Below are positions 1-8,568 of a DNA stretch of 36,896 nucleotides, one piece after another. Source of the DNA: Mesostigma viride. Taxonomy: Eukaryota > Streptophyta > Mesostigmatophyceae > Mesostigmatales > Mesostigmataceae. The stretch is taken from positions 1 to 36,896 of the forward strand of contig RPFO01000247.1 of the NCBI GenBank assembly GCA_009746045.1. Direction: 5' to 3'. The position numbers and the translations under genes were made by a program. The notes beneath the pieces were generated by a model, which ran no database searches, had not been told where the DNA came from, and saw only the letters and a list, made by a program, of their open reading frames with translations. Position 1 is the stretch's first letter; every line of letters starts with the position of its first letter.

Positions 1-625
1 ACGCAAGTTTTCGGCTTTTTTCCGTGCAGTTAGCGCCAGGTATAATGCCATTCCGTGCTGCGCATCGCCAGATTCCTGGCACCTTTCAGTGGTTTTTATG
101 TACGTTGCATGGCTGGGACGTGTCAAAGCGTGACCGTGGCATATCGTCAAGTTGTCAGGGATTTGCTGAGTGGTTCTTGGAAGGAGATTGCTAAAAGGAC
201 TCAGTTTTGTGTGAATATTGACGCGGCCTTTCTTAGCAGAGGCTTCATTGTGGTTAGACTAGGCTCACAAGCTTGAGTTTGTTCTTGGCAAGCAACTGCG
301 CTGGAAAGAAAGGTGGCAGTGGTTTTTCTGAGGGCATACTGCATGGGTGGAACTGCACGTAGGTAGGGTTATCGTTGTCTTGTTGGCCTTTCTCCCACTA
401 AAATGGGAGAGCCCTAATTCATGCTAGCAAGGCAAGGTAACCATGGTGAGAAGCCTTGGCAATCAGCATGTATGATAAATCTGCTTTCTCTGTGGACTGT
501 CTGTTGTTACCCTTGTTGGGCAATTAGTGGATATGGCTTTCTAGGGTGTGTTTGAGCTTGGTTTTGGGATGATGCCCACACCATAAACCTGGAATATGCT
601 TTAGAAGTGTCGGCTAGGCATGTAG
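1..625. other. Unassigned DNA left of the Ty3 element
   Basis: I see no supportable gene here. The longest open frame is about 73 codons, starts at a GTG and has no recognisable motif. A small perfect hairpin (7-bp stem) lies at 391-410. The segment was continuous with 9312 onward before the Ty3/gypsy element inserted, because the AGCTA duplication flanks both junctions. It may be intergenic host DNA or an older decayed repeat. Confidence 0.5.
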
Positions 626-630
626 AGCTA
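626..630. repeat. Target-site duplication AGCTA, left copy (Ty3 element)
   Basis: AGCTA directly precedes the 5' LTR and recurs at 9307-9311 directly after the 3' LTR. A 5-bp duplication is normal for Ty3/gypsy integrases and fixes both element ends. Confidence 0.93.
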
Positions 631-1366
631 TGTTGCACGGATGCAACATGCCGTTTGTGGTAAATATAAATTATCCGTCCCGGTCGATCGGCGCCGACCG
701 TAATCCGGCGCCAGTGCCGAGGCCATAGTATAGTTGGCAGCCGAGGCAATCCGTGTGGAAGTAAGTGTAGAAGTTTTGCTGACGAACTTGGCCTTTGCGC
801 CGTAGGCAGACCTAGCGCCTGAACGGGAGTTACGGGACAGCCAAGTGGCACTGCACATGCGTTATGATGGTACCTACGGACATTTGGATATTTTCAGGAG
901 AGGCCTCTAGCCGTACTGGTCTTTAATGTGTTCTAGACGGTTCGAGAAGCCCGTCCCCGCGGACCTCACGTCATGCCTGGTTGGCAGCGCCAGGCGCAGC
1001 CACCAACGGGGACGAAGGGACAAAATAGGAAGGCACGAGCTATGCCAGCAATCCGGACCTTGTATCGTAATTTACCACGTTGCTCTACAGATTATTTACC
1101 ATCGCTTAATCCTGGAGTGTAAATCTCCTGTGGGCTCGAGTGTGAATCCCTCGCCTACTGGGTGTAAGTCTTCCCGCATTGAGTGTTTTAATCTGTGTGG
1201 TAACATTGTAATATACGAAACCGGTTTTCCGGGTTTGAGCTTATTCGTATTGTGTGACAAGTATTCTTAAGCCACCATCGTGCGCTGTGACGCATAGGAA
1301 GTCAAAGGTCTTTCGCATTCATTCTCAATCATTAAGGCGCTATTTTAAATAGCCATACGTGTTAAA
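631..1366 (+). repeat. 5' LTR of the Ty3 element (736 bp)
   Basis: Matches 8569-9306 with a 2-nt length difference near 769 and a few substitutions. It starts TGTTGCA and ends GTTAAA, so the 3' end is not the usual CA. The first 18 nt (631-648) form a perfect inverted repeat with a CGGA loop. A TATA-like AAATATAAATT lies near 661-671. Open frames inside it (926-1270) recur in the other LTR simply because LTRs are copies, and show no motif. Confidence 0.95.
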
Positions 1367-1367
1367 C

Positions 1368-1380
1368 TGGACTCGGAGGA
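1368..1380 (+). promoter_or_regulatory. Primer-binding site of the Ty3 element
   Basis: One nucleotide after the LTR the sequence reads TGGACTCGGAGGA. TGG is the complement of a tRNA 3' CCA end, so this is the expected minus-strand primer site. I cannot name the tRNA without a tRNA set from the host. Confidence 0.7.
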
Positions 1381-1422
1381 AACTTTCCTAGTGGCCTCTA
1401 TCCCGTCCCGTTTTTCTGTAAT

Positions 1423-1732
1423 CTGATCCGGATCAGCAACGGAATTATATAAGGGCCGGAACCCTTACTAATTCCGCTTGCAGTAATTCATTGTGGGGGT
1501 CGGATCCCCACAATCCTATCTGTCCATACCCGTTACCCATATTGCGGTTCTTGCATGCCCCAACCTGGCCTTGTCCGGTTGACCTAAGGGATTCGTCCGG
1601 AAACGAATCTCCTTATATTGCGTGCTTTATAAGGAAACGCTTTGTGGGTTGCGATTTCACGCATTATTTGGCGTCTTGGATATTGCCTCACACCCTATAT
1701 CTGGGATATATACTGTCAGCTCCGGCAAGCTG
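1423..1732 (+). other. Cluster of CCGG-loop hairpins in the Ty3 leader
   Basis: The untranslated leader holds several perfect hairpins. 1423-1436 has stem CTGAT/ATCAG around CCGG. 1441-1475 has AAGGG/CCCTT, extended by GGAATTA/TAATTCC, around loop CCGGAA. 1590-1609 has a 7-bp stem around CCGGAA. 1717-1732 has CAGCT/AGCTG around CCGGCA. A further 8-bp hairpin at 1491-1513 has loop GTCGGAT. Self-complementary CCGG loops could kiss and dimerise, as packaging or dimerisation signals of retroelements do. Stems and loops are seen; the role is inferred. Confidence 0.55.
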
Positions 1733-2043
1733 CATGAATATCTCACGTCCCTTGATTGACGTATTTTGGTGCTTGGTCCCCGTGACCCGGTTCGCGTGAC
1801 AGTGCCCGAGAGGACGCTTCCACGGATCTATTCCAGCACCGGTCGTTCAAGGGACTGCGCTTCCAGCGGATCCGCATGGACAACCAGGTACATTGTAGGC
1901 TAACAAGGAACATGCCCTACCCCCCTTGTTAGAGCATTGTGTAACCTGTTTGGAAGCTGTGGGTGTGTGTGAGGATTATTATTAATTTATCACCCTGCCA
2001 AGACTAAAGGCACATTGTTTCACACTGTACCAGCCACCACGCG

Positions 2044-3918
2044 ATGGCTGACGGTATTGAGCGAGGGCGACGAGAGGCCCATCGCTTCTCTCCTGCCCCT
2101 TCCCTCGTGGCAGCACTCGAGGCGGCAGAGAGAGCTACCCAAAATCACTCACGCCCGAGTAGTGAGCGTGGCTCTAGGGGGTCATCCCCAGCACAAACCC
2201 CACGTTTGGGAGGGAATTCCTCGGCGGCTGCCGGTGCACCACCTGATAGCCCTGTAGTGAATCCCCTTAATGGACCACCTAGTGGAACATCCATCGCGGG
2301 ATTGTCGGCGGGTCCGGCCCTTGGTGTAGGAGCCGGCGCGGGGGCGCAGGGGAATAATGTTACCCTGCACTACGGTAGGAGTGGGGCCCTGCCTACGGTG
2401 CTGCCGCAACCTACATTGGCCACTTGGCCCAGCAGCGCCCCGGCGCCACCCTTGTATGATAGCCGATCGCGGTCTCGCCGCGCTGCGAATCGGGCGTCCT
2501 ATCATGCGCCTGGACCCCTTGGGGCTAGCCCCTTCGGCCATGCCTCGCCAAATATGGCTGGGCAGGGCCAGGGCACCGCACGGACCGGTCGGTCTTCCTT
2601 CGGGGTCGCAGGGGAGGCGATTCCCCTCCCCAACTCAGCATACGACCGCCTGGCTCCGGGTGACCCACGAGCGCAGCACCCAGCGGCCACCGCCGCCCAT
2701 CATTATGCAAGCCGCGCCCACTACCCACATGGGTATGAGCACCCGGGTGAGGATGAGTGCAGCCCCCCGGCAGGTTACCCGCGTGGGCACACCTCGCAAG
2801 GTGTGGCCAGGCCCGGGAGACCCGCGAGTATCATGGGCCATCATGACGATGATACTCACAATGCAGGGCGACTACCACCGTTGCCCAAGCTGTCGGATAT
2901 TCCCAAGTTTAAACCCGACTGCTCGTACCAAGAGTTTGAGGCTTGGGAGATTGCAGTGTCTCAGAAGATCGACATCTGGGAGACATACAATCGCAAGCTC
3001 TTGGACGAGGATATCAAGGTCAAGCTGGTGTCCAGCGAGGCACTGGCTCCCGATGTGAGACAAGCTCTCCATTGCGAAAGCGCCCTGGCCAATGGCTTCC
3101 CCAGCAGCTTGGCTGAATTATTTCGGCGAGCACGGGCCAAGTACCTGCCACCCGACCAAGACAAGCTGGACCGGGAGGCTTTTGGGGCGTTCAAGCAGGG
3201 GAACCTGAGCTATCGGGAATATATGACCAAGTTCGAGCTTCTAGCTGGGCGGGTTGATGACCTGATGGGCCCAGAAGCCTTGGCAAGGTTCTATGAGGGC
3301 TTGCAACCCGAATTCCGGGATGAGGTGAAGCGGAAATTCGCCCACCTCTCCTGGGCTCAATGGAACCTGCAGGACATCAAGACCTACCTAGCGGAGATAG
3401 CTCCCTTGGTGCAGCGGACCCCAAAACCCCGCGTGAATGCACTGGAACTCAATGAGCTGGGATTCGCCCCCGTGTGGGTGGATGAGCTACAGTGCGAGGT
3501 CCTGGACATTAATGCCTTGGACACTTCCCGGATTCAGTGCTACCACTGCAACCGCGTGGGGCACATCAAACGTGAGTGCCCTGATCTCCCTCCGCTGGAC
3601 CAGGCCCCGCCTGTGCAACGCAACAACTTCCAAGCGGCCTCCCCGCAAATGGCCTCGAGGCCACCACCGGCGCGAAATATGCGCACAGCTCCCAGTGCGG
3701 GTGAGCGTGCCCGACGCTTGCAACAAGCGCGCCAACAGCCCCGGCTGTACCAACAACCCAAGGCGCCCCCAAGCGCCTACCAGCAAGCTGGGCATGCCCT
3801 CAACCAACTGGATGCCGCAGACGCGGCCGAGCCTGATGATGGCTCTTCCGCGGCCGCATCCGGCCACCTGCGAGGCACACCGGTGGACGAGGGGCCTGCA
3901 GGAGAGGCGTTGGACTGA
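2044..3918 (+). CDS. gag: Gag (capsid/nucleocapsid) of the Ty3 element
   Basis: 624 residues from an ATG. The first ~280 residues are low-complexity and rich in Ala, Pro, Arg, Gly and Ser. The middle (~285-475) resembles a retrotransposon gag core, with an FEAWE motif and a region of Trp, Leu and charged residues. One CCHC zinc knuckle (C499, C502, H507, C512) follows, then a Gln/Pro/Arg-rich tail. The product should form the virus-like particle and bind element RNA. The frame ends at TGA 3916-3918. The pol frame (-1 relative) is open from 3837, so about 80 nt overlap would allow -1 frameshifting; I see no textbook slippery heptamer. Confidence 0.9.
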   Translation: MADGIERGRREAHRFSPAPSLVAALEAAERATQNHSRPSSERGSRGSSPAQTPRLGGNSSAAAGAPPDSPVVNPLNGPPSGTSIAGLSAGPALGVGAGAGAQGNNVTLHYGRSGALPTVLPQPTLATWPSSAPAPPLYDSRSRSRRAANRASYHAPGPLGASPFGHASPNMAGQGQGTARTGRSSFGVAGEAIPLPNSAYDRLAPGDPRAQHPAATAAHHYASRAHYPHGYEHPGEDECSPPAGYPRGHTSQGVARPGRPASIMGHHDDDTHNAGRLPPLPKLSDIPKFKPDCSYQEFEAWEIAVSQKIDIWETYNRKLLDEDIKVKLVSSEALAPDVRQALHCESALANGFPSSLAELFRRARAKYLPPDQDKLDREAFGAFKQGNLSYREYMTKFELLAGRVDDLMGPEALARFYEGLQPEFRDEVKRKFAHLSWAQWNLQDIKTYLAEIAPLVQRTPKPRVNALELNELGFAPVWVDELQCEVLDINALDTSRIQCYHCNRVGHIKRECPDLPPLDQAPPVQRNNFQAASPQMASRPPPARNMRTAPSAGERARRLQQARQQPRLYQQPKAPPSAYQQAGHALNQLDAADAAEPDDGSSAAASGHLRGTPVDEGPAGEALD

Positions 3919-3977
3919 GAGGCCGGGAGGGCACTCCGGGCGACACCTTACCCGGCCATGAACAAGTCGCCCAAGTT

Positions 3978-6533
3978 TTGTTACCATGTAATGTGGTGAC
4001 AGAGACCCAGGAATGGCAAGCGGAGCCTAGCGAAGGCCCGCGGCAACTACTCCTCTTCACTGGAAGCCTACCAGACCCCCAGGGCTCTGGGCGTTGTTTG
4101 GAGGGCATCAAGGTCCTCATTGACAGTGGTGCGGCTACCACCTTCGTCAGTGAGGCCATAGTGCAGCGCCTGGGAGTAACCCCGACTCCCCATACCATTG
4201 CTCGGCGCGTGCGATACTCGGATGGCTACACTCAGCCATCCCCGGGCTATGCGGACTTGGCCCCTATCGTACAAGGCACCAGCGTGCCCATTCGCGCCAC
4301 GGTCATTCCCTTACAAGCGGCTGATATCATCCTAGGGATTGACTGGCTGCACATATCCAAGGTGACCGTCTCTTTTGGTACCATGGTTACCCACTTCCCA
4401 GATGGGTCATTCTGGTTACCTGAGCGGCAGTATGCGGCCAACGGCATGACCATCACCGATGACACGCCTGCCCTCAAGAGTGACCGTCGTCGCCTTGCGG
4501 ACATTCTCATGTCCAAAAGGGAGTTCAAGCGGATGATGAGAGCCCGACAGCCTCCTCCCGTTTACTCCATTCGTCTGGACGCCCTTGCCCACGCGCGCGG
4601 GCCCAGCGCCCAGCATGCACAGGCTGGAGTTTCGTTAAACTCGCTTGGCATGGACTTGTCGGAAGACGAGGTGAAACGACTCAACGCAGTGCTCGATCAG
4701 TATTCAGCCGTGTTTGAGGAGAAAACACCTACGTTTCCCCCGGCCAGACCGGTGCTCCACCGCATTCATTTGCAGGAGGGGCACCCACCTACCACCTCAC
4801 CCATTTTTCGCATGGGGCCCGTGGAGTTGGCAGAGCTCAAGAAGATCTTGGTCGGCTTGTTGGAGGCCGGCTTGATCGAGCCCAGCAATAGCCCTTACAG
4901 CGCGGGCGTGTTGCTGGTGCCCAAACCCAATGGGAAGTGGCGTCTGGTTACGGATTATCGCAAACTCAATGCGATCACCGTGAAGTCCAAGTATCCCCTC
5001 CCCCGCATCGATGATATATTTAATAAGGTGGAGGGCGCAAAGTACTTTACGGTGCTCGATTGTGCAGACGGTTTTTGGCAACTTCGGATCGCCCCCGAAG
5101 ATTGCCATAAAACAGCCTTTGCCACGCCTTTTGGCCATTACCAATTCCGCGTGGCGGCCATGGGCTTGTGTAACAGCCCTGCCTCTTTTCAGATGCTCAT
5201 GAACCACCTCTTTAGGTCGGTGATGGGCACTAGTCGGCTGCCCCAGGTCTCGGCAGACCTGCGCGACCCGACTATCCCGTGGGACCCGGGGACGCAGCCG
5301 TACAAACGCACCTGCGTGGCCATCTACTTGGATGACATCCTCATTTTCTCTCGCACGTTCGAGGAGCACTTGGAGGATGTTGCCGCGGTTCTGCAGATCA
5401 TGGCGGATAATAAACTGTCCGCCCGCCGCAGCAAGGTAGAATCAGGCCGCAGCGTCCCCTTTCTAGGCCACATTCTCTCGGACAAGGGCGTGTCCACGGA
5501 CCCCGATAAGGTCGCCGCCGTCCAACAGTGGCCTGTTCCCGCGAATGTTCGCGCCTTGCGCAGCTTCTTGGGCTTGGTATCGTATTATCGCCGCTTCATC
5601 CCGCGTTTCGCGACCATTGCGGCCCCGCTTACTCACCTCCTCAAGAAGGACGTACCGTGGGAATGGTCAGGCCTGTGTCAACAGGCCTTTGACCTGCTGA
5701 AGGCCAGGCTCGCCACTGCGCCTGTCCTCATCCTTCCGGATCCCACCAAGCCATTCGTGGTCAATAGCGATTCTAGCAAGGTTGCTATTGGCGGTGTGCT
5801 GCTCCAAGACCATGGTCTCGGTCTCCAACCGGTCGAGTATATCTCCCGGACGATGATCCCGGCCGAAAGAAATTACCCGGTCCATCAGCAAGAGTTGTTG
5901 GCCGTGGTGTACTGTTGCCATACTTGGCGGCACCATCTTCTGGGTGCTCAGTTCAACGTGGCCATGGCCGAACCCGACCCTGCGGACCCGTACCGCTTGA
6001 TCATCCAGACCGACCATCGGCCCCTCACGCACTTGTTGACGCAGCCCACGCTTACGCCACGCCAAGCCCGTTGGCTTGAATATTTGGCACAGTTCGGTCC
6101 GTTCAAGATCGAATATGTCAAGGGCCTTGACAACACGGTCCCTGACGCCCTGTCGCGTCGCCCCGACTATTGGTTTTATGAGGATCTTGACGTTTTGGCC
6201 ACGACGTTGATCCCCTCCCATGGTCCCGTCGCCCCCTTTGGCGACCGCTTGAGCGACCCGATGAGCCCCTTCCTCTTCTGTGGCGCCACAACCGCGGAGG
6301 TTGACACTGTTGACCATTCCGTGCGCCTCGCCGGCAGCACCCCTGCACGTGAGGGCACGTGCGCAGCCGCAGGGGGGGAAGGACTTCGGCCCCGTACAGC
6401 CATATGGTGCCGGCGACAGGAGTTACCCTCCAATGCAGCCCGTTGGAGAGGCATTCACGTTGGCAAATACTGCAACAACGGTCGTCATCAGCTCGGACCT
6501 AGAGCGCCTCATCTCGCGCTTCACGGTCACTGA
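3978..6533 (+). CDS. pol: Pol part 1 of the Ty3 element: protease, RT, RNase H (frame broken at the end)
   Basis: The frame has no ATG and is open upstream to 3837, inside gag, so it is probably made as Gag-Pol by -1 frameshifting. Numbering from the TTG at 3978: retropepsin motif DSGA at D49; RT with a conserved VPKPNGKWR block, LDCADG and the catalytic YLDD at 450-453; then RNase H with NSDSS, QTDH and PDALSRR. Two expansions stand out: about 28 extra residues between the FQMLMNHLFR block and YLDD, and extra residues before QTDH. The true frame seems to leave this one near 6372-6378, a run of seven G; residues after about 800 are then out of frame. Confidence 0.9.
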   Translation: MLPCNVVTETQEWQAEPSEGPRQLLLFTGSLPDPQGSGRCLEGIKVLIDSGAATTFVSEAIVQRLGVTPTPHTIARRVRYSDGYTQPSPGYADLAPIVQGTSVPIRATVIPLQAADIILGIDWLHISKVTVSFGTMVTHFPDGSFWLPERQYAANGMTITDDTPALKSDRRRLADILMSKREFKRMMRARQPPPVYSIRLDALAHARGPSAQHAQAGVSLNSLGMDLSEDEVKRLNAVLDQYSAVFEEKTPTFPPARPVLHRIHLQEGHPPTTSPIFRMGPVELAELKKILVGLLEAGLIEPSNSPYSAGVLLVPKPNGKWRLVTDYRKLNAITVKSKYPLPRIDDIFNKVEGAKYFTVLDCADGFWQLRIAPEDCHKTAFATPFGHYQFRVAAMGLCNSPASFQMLMNHLFRSVMGTSRLPQVSADLRDPTIPWDPGTQPYKRTCVAIYLDDILIFSRTFEEHLEDVAAVLQIMADNKLSARRSKVESGRSVPFLGHILSDKGVSTDPDKVAAVQQWPVPANVRALRSFLGLVSYYRRFIPRFATIAAPLTHLLKKDVPWEWSGLCQQAFDLLKARLATAPVLILPDPTKPFVVNSDSSKVAIGGVLLQDHGLGLQPVEYISRTMIPAERNYPVHQQELLAVVYCCHTWRHHLLGAQFNVAMAEPDPADPYRLIIQTDHRPLTHLLTQPTLTPRQARWLEYLAQFGPFKIEYVKGLDNTVPDALSRRPDYWFYEDLDVLATTLIPSHGPVAPFGDRLSDPMSPFLFCGATTAEVDTVDHSVRLAGSTPAREGTCAAAGGEGLRPRTAIWCRRQELPSNAARWRGIHVGKYCNNGRHQLGPRAPHLALHGH

Positions 6534-7386
6534 GGACAAGGCAAATGAAGCCATAGCTGCCCGCCCTCAGAGCATGGACGGCTACCCAGCCAAGTTTCAA
6601 AACGGGTTCCTTTACGTGAATGTCAGTGGCCAGGCGGCCCGTCAAGACTCATGGCGCTTGTATGTCCCCCAAATATGCCGCGCTGAGGTATTATTTGAGT
6701 TACATGACTCCGTCTTGGGGGGACACCAAGGCCAGGACAGGCTGTTAGCGAGGGCCCGGAGGTCCTACTATTGGCCTAAGATGGCTCGGGATGTGCGGGA
6801 GTATGTCAGTACCTGTGACAGCTGCCAGCACATGAAGCCACGGAATACGGGCAAACAGGGCGTTCCAAAGGAAATTCCAGACCCCATGTTCCCTTGGGAC
6901 TCGGTGATGATGGATTTCATTGGGCCCTTGCCAGAGACCAAGGCGGGCAATGCTCAGATCCTGGTAGTGGTGGACCGGCTCACGCGGAGATGCCATTTAA
7001 TCCCCTGCAAGGCCACCCTGACGGCGGAAGAGTGTGCCCACTTGTTCCTAAACAATGTGTTCCGGCTCCATGGCATGCCCCGACAATTTATCACCGACAA
7101 GGACAAGCTGTTCACGTCGAAATTTTGGACCTCATTTTTTCAGGTCGTCGGGACTAAGTTGTCTATGGGTACGGCCTATCACAGTAGCTCTTCTCACATG
7201 GTGGAGAGAGTGAATCGGGTGGTGGAAGAGGCACTGCGGCACTACCTGGATCGAGACGGGAGGAATTGGGACGAAGTGCTGGGATTCATTGAGTTTTCAC
7301 TCAATAATGCCCCCCATTCTGCCCACGGGTATACCCCGTTCTTTCTTGATACAGGCAGGCATCCCCTTACCCCACCGATCTCTTGA
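6280..7386 (+). CDS. pol: Pol part 2 of the Ty3 element: integrase
   Basis: Continues pol in the +1 frame; the GTG at 6280 is only the first possible start, not a real one. An HHCC zinc-binding domain (H-x6-H and C-x2-C; about 6700-6835) precedes a DDE core. Counting from 6280, D212, D273 and E309 give 60- and 35-residue spacings, the normal DD35E arrangement. The segment before the glutamate reads AYHSSSSHMVERVNR where most Ty3 integrases have a Pro-Gln-Thr-Asp-Gly-Gln stretch. The frame ends at TGA 7384-7386, while the C-terminal part continues in another frame, consistent with loss of one base near 7365-7380. It would insert element cDNA into chromatin. Confidence 0.88.
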   Translation: MAPQPRRLTLLTIPCASPAAPLHVRARAQPQGGKDFGPVQPYGAGDRSYPPMQPVGEAFTLANTATTVVISSDLERLISRFTVTEDKANEAIAARPQSMDGYPAKFQNGFLYVNVSGQAARQDSWRLYVPQICRAEVLFELHDSVLGGHQGQDRLLARARRSYYWPKMARDVREYVSTCDSCQHMKPRNTGKQGVPKEIPDPMFPWDSVMMDFIGPLPETKAGNAQILVVVDRLTRRCHLIPCKATLTAEECAHLFLNNVFRLHGMPRQFITDKDKLFTSKFWTSFFQVVGTKLSMGTAYHSSSSHMVERVNRVVEEALRHYLDRDGRNWDEVLGFIEFSLNNAPHSAHGYTPFFLDTGRHPLTPPIS

Positions 7387-8015
7387 CCGCCCCAGCCATC
7401 ACCACGACAACGGAGCTACGCTCCACAGTCGCAGGGGCGCGGGAGCTGGTACAACGGATGGTGCAAGCTCATTCCAGCGCCATAAGTGGCCTACGTCAGG
7501 CGCGTGCCAAGTACATGGCGCGAGTCCAAAGTACCCTGGACAGGCGCACCCCTGCAATCGAAGCAGGTGACTTGGTTTTAATTGAGGGCCCCCACCAAGG
7601 CCGCTTCTCGCACAAGTTCGAGGACAGCCTGAAGGTCAAGCTCCGCCCCTTATTCCTTGGACCGTATCTGGTGGAGAAGGTGTTCAATGAGGTGATGGTG
7701 TCTGTCGCCATCCCGGACTCGTGGCAGCTGAAGTCCAATGTTTTCCACGTTGACCAGCTGAAGCTTTACCGCAAGAGCACCTTCCCAGGTCGTGTCATGG
7801 CACCCGCCCCCTTGGAGTTCAACCCCGAGACGGGCGAACCCGAGGATGAGGTCGAGGACATTGTAGCCCACCGCAATCGAGGCCGCCGCCGCGAGTACCT
7901 CCTTAAGTGGAAGTTCTCCCAAACAGAGCTAGAGCACTCATGGGTAGCTGAGGCTGGACTCACGGGCTGTGCACGCTTGCTACAGGAGTATAAAGCCCGG
8001 GCAGGGTTGGCATAA
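7383..8015 (+). CDS. pol: Pol part 3 of the Ty3 element: integrase C-terminus with chromodomain
   Basis: 210 codons open from a TTG that overlaps the upstream stop, then TAA. It is not a separate gene but the C-terminal end of integrase, split off by a frameshift. The first half has the GDLVLIEG, GPYLVEKV and NVFHVDQLKLY blocks typical of the Ty3 integrase C-terminal (GPY/F) region. Residues ~155-205 form a chromodomain with EVEDIVAHR, YLLKWK, an HSWV stretch and a terminal helix ending in QEYKAR. Chromovirus chromodomains recognise chromatin marks and bias where the element inserts. Confidence 0.88.
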   Translation: MTAPAITTTTELRSTVAGARELVQRMVQAHSSAISGLRQARAKYMARVQSTLDRRTPAIEAGDLVLIEGPHQGRFSHKFEDSLKVKLRPLFLGPYLVEKVFNEVMVSVAIPDSWQLKSNVFHVDQLKLYRKSTFPGRVMAPAPLEFNPETGEPEDEVEDIVAHRNRGRRREYLLKWKFSQTELEHSWVAEAGLTGCARLLQEYKARAGLA

Positions 8016-8054
8016 TTCCGGCCCTTCTCCTACCTTTTGCGTAATGCTCCTTGC

Positions 8055-8438
8055 ATGTGCATTGGCAGCCTTGATGCAGGCCGCCCCGCCCCAGGGGTCC
8101 ATGGGCGAGTTATTCGGTGCGGTATCGTTTGGACAGGAGGTTCGGTGTCCCTCACCCGACACAAGTTCCTCGCCGCCTTCTTGAGCGTTTTCCCACTGGA
8201 GGCGCTGCGGGATGTCAACCTGGCCAAACGCCATGATGCACGCGCCGGCGAGCGGCAACTCACCTTCCAGCCCGCCCTAGTCCAGGCCAATGGCCTGCCT
8301 CTTCCCGAGCCGGCTGAGGCCGCGCCGGCTGAGCGTGTCCACCGGCGTCAACGCCCGGCCGCACCTCTGCGCGGGCATGGCCGTGGGGGCTCCGCTCGTG
8401 GGGGTCACCGCCCGAGCCCTTACCGCCCGGCGCCGTAA
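8055..8438 (+). CDS. Possible small extra ORF after pol (unknown)
   Basis: From an ATG, about 127 residues to TAA. I recognise no family. The middle looks protein-like (a KFLAAFLSVFPLEAL helix-like run), and the end is Arg/Pro/Gly-rich. It lies between the pol stop and the polypurine tract, where Ty3 elements usually carry only noncoding sequence. It may be a chance frame in GC-rich DNA, a captured host fragment or a real accessory frame. Codon conservation in other copies would decide. Confidence 0.25.
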   Translation: MCIGSLDAGRPAPGVHGRVIRCGIVWTGGSVSLTRHKFLAAFLSVFPLEALRDVNLAKRHDARAGERQLTFQPALVQANGLPLPEPAEAAPAERVHRRQRPAAPLRGHGRGGSARGGHRPSPYRPAP

Positions 8439-8526
8439 ACCATCGCCAACGGACGGTGACAATTGGCACGATCGATGCGTGCCCTGGAAGGGAACAGTGA
8501 CCATGTATACAGTCATTTATAAGTCC

Positions 8527-8568
8527 CGGCTACAGGAGTAGCCGCCTCTTTTGTTGGGGGGGGAGGTG
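8527..8568 (+). promoter_or_regulatory. Hairpin and polypurine tract before the Ty3 3' LTR
   Basis: A perfect 7-bp hairpin with loop AGGA (8527-8544) is followed by a run of nine G, A, GG, TG ending exactly at the LTR start. This is the expected plus-strand primer tract. Another perfect hairpin, GGCACG/CGTGCC, lies at 8465-8483. Confidence 0.8.

Noticed and set aside
55-276. 73-codon frame as a host gene
   Set aside because: Starts at GTG, short, no motif, no conserved context.
926-1270. 114-codon frame repeated identically at 8866-9210
   Set aside because: Both lie inside the LTRs of the Ty3 element; identity is due to LTR duplication and there is no protein motif.
3487-3987. 166-codon minus-strand frame opposite gag and other antisense frames in the Ty3 element
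   Set aside because: GC-rich coding strands commonly leave open antisense frames; composition mirrors the gag codons and no domain is visible.
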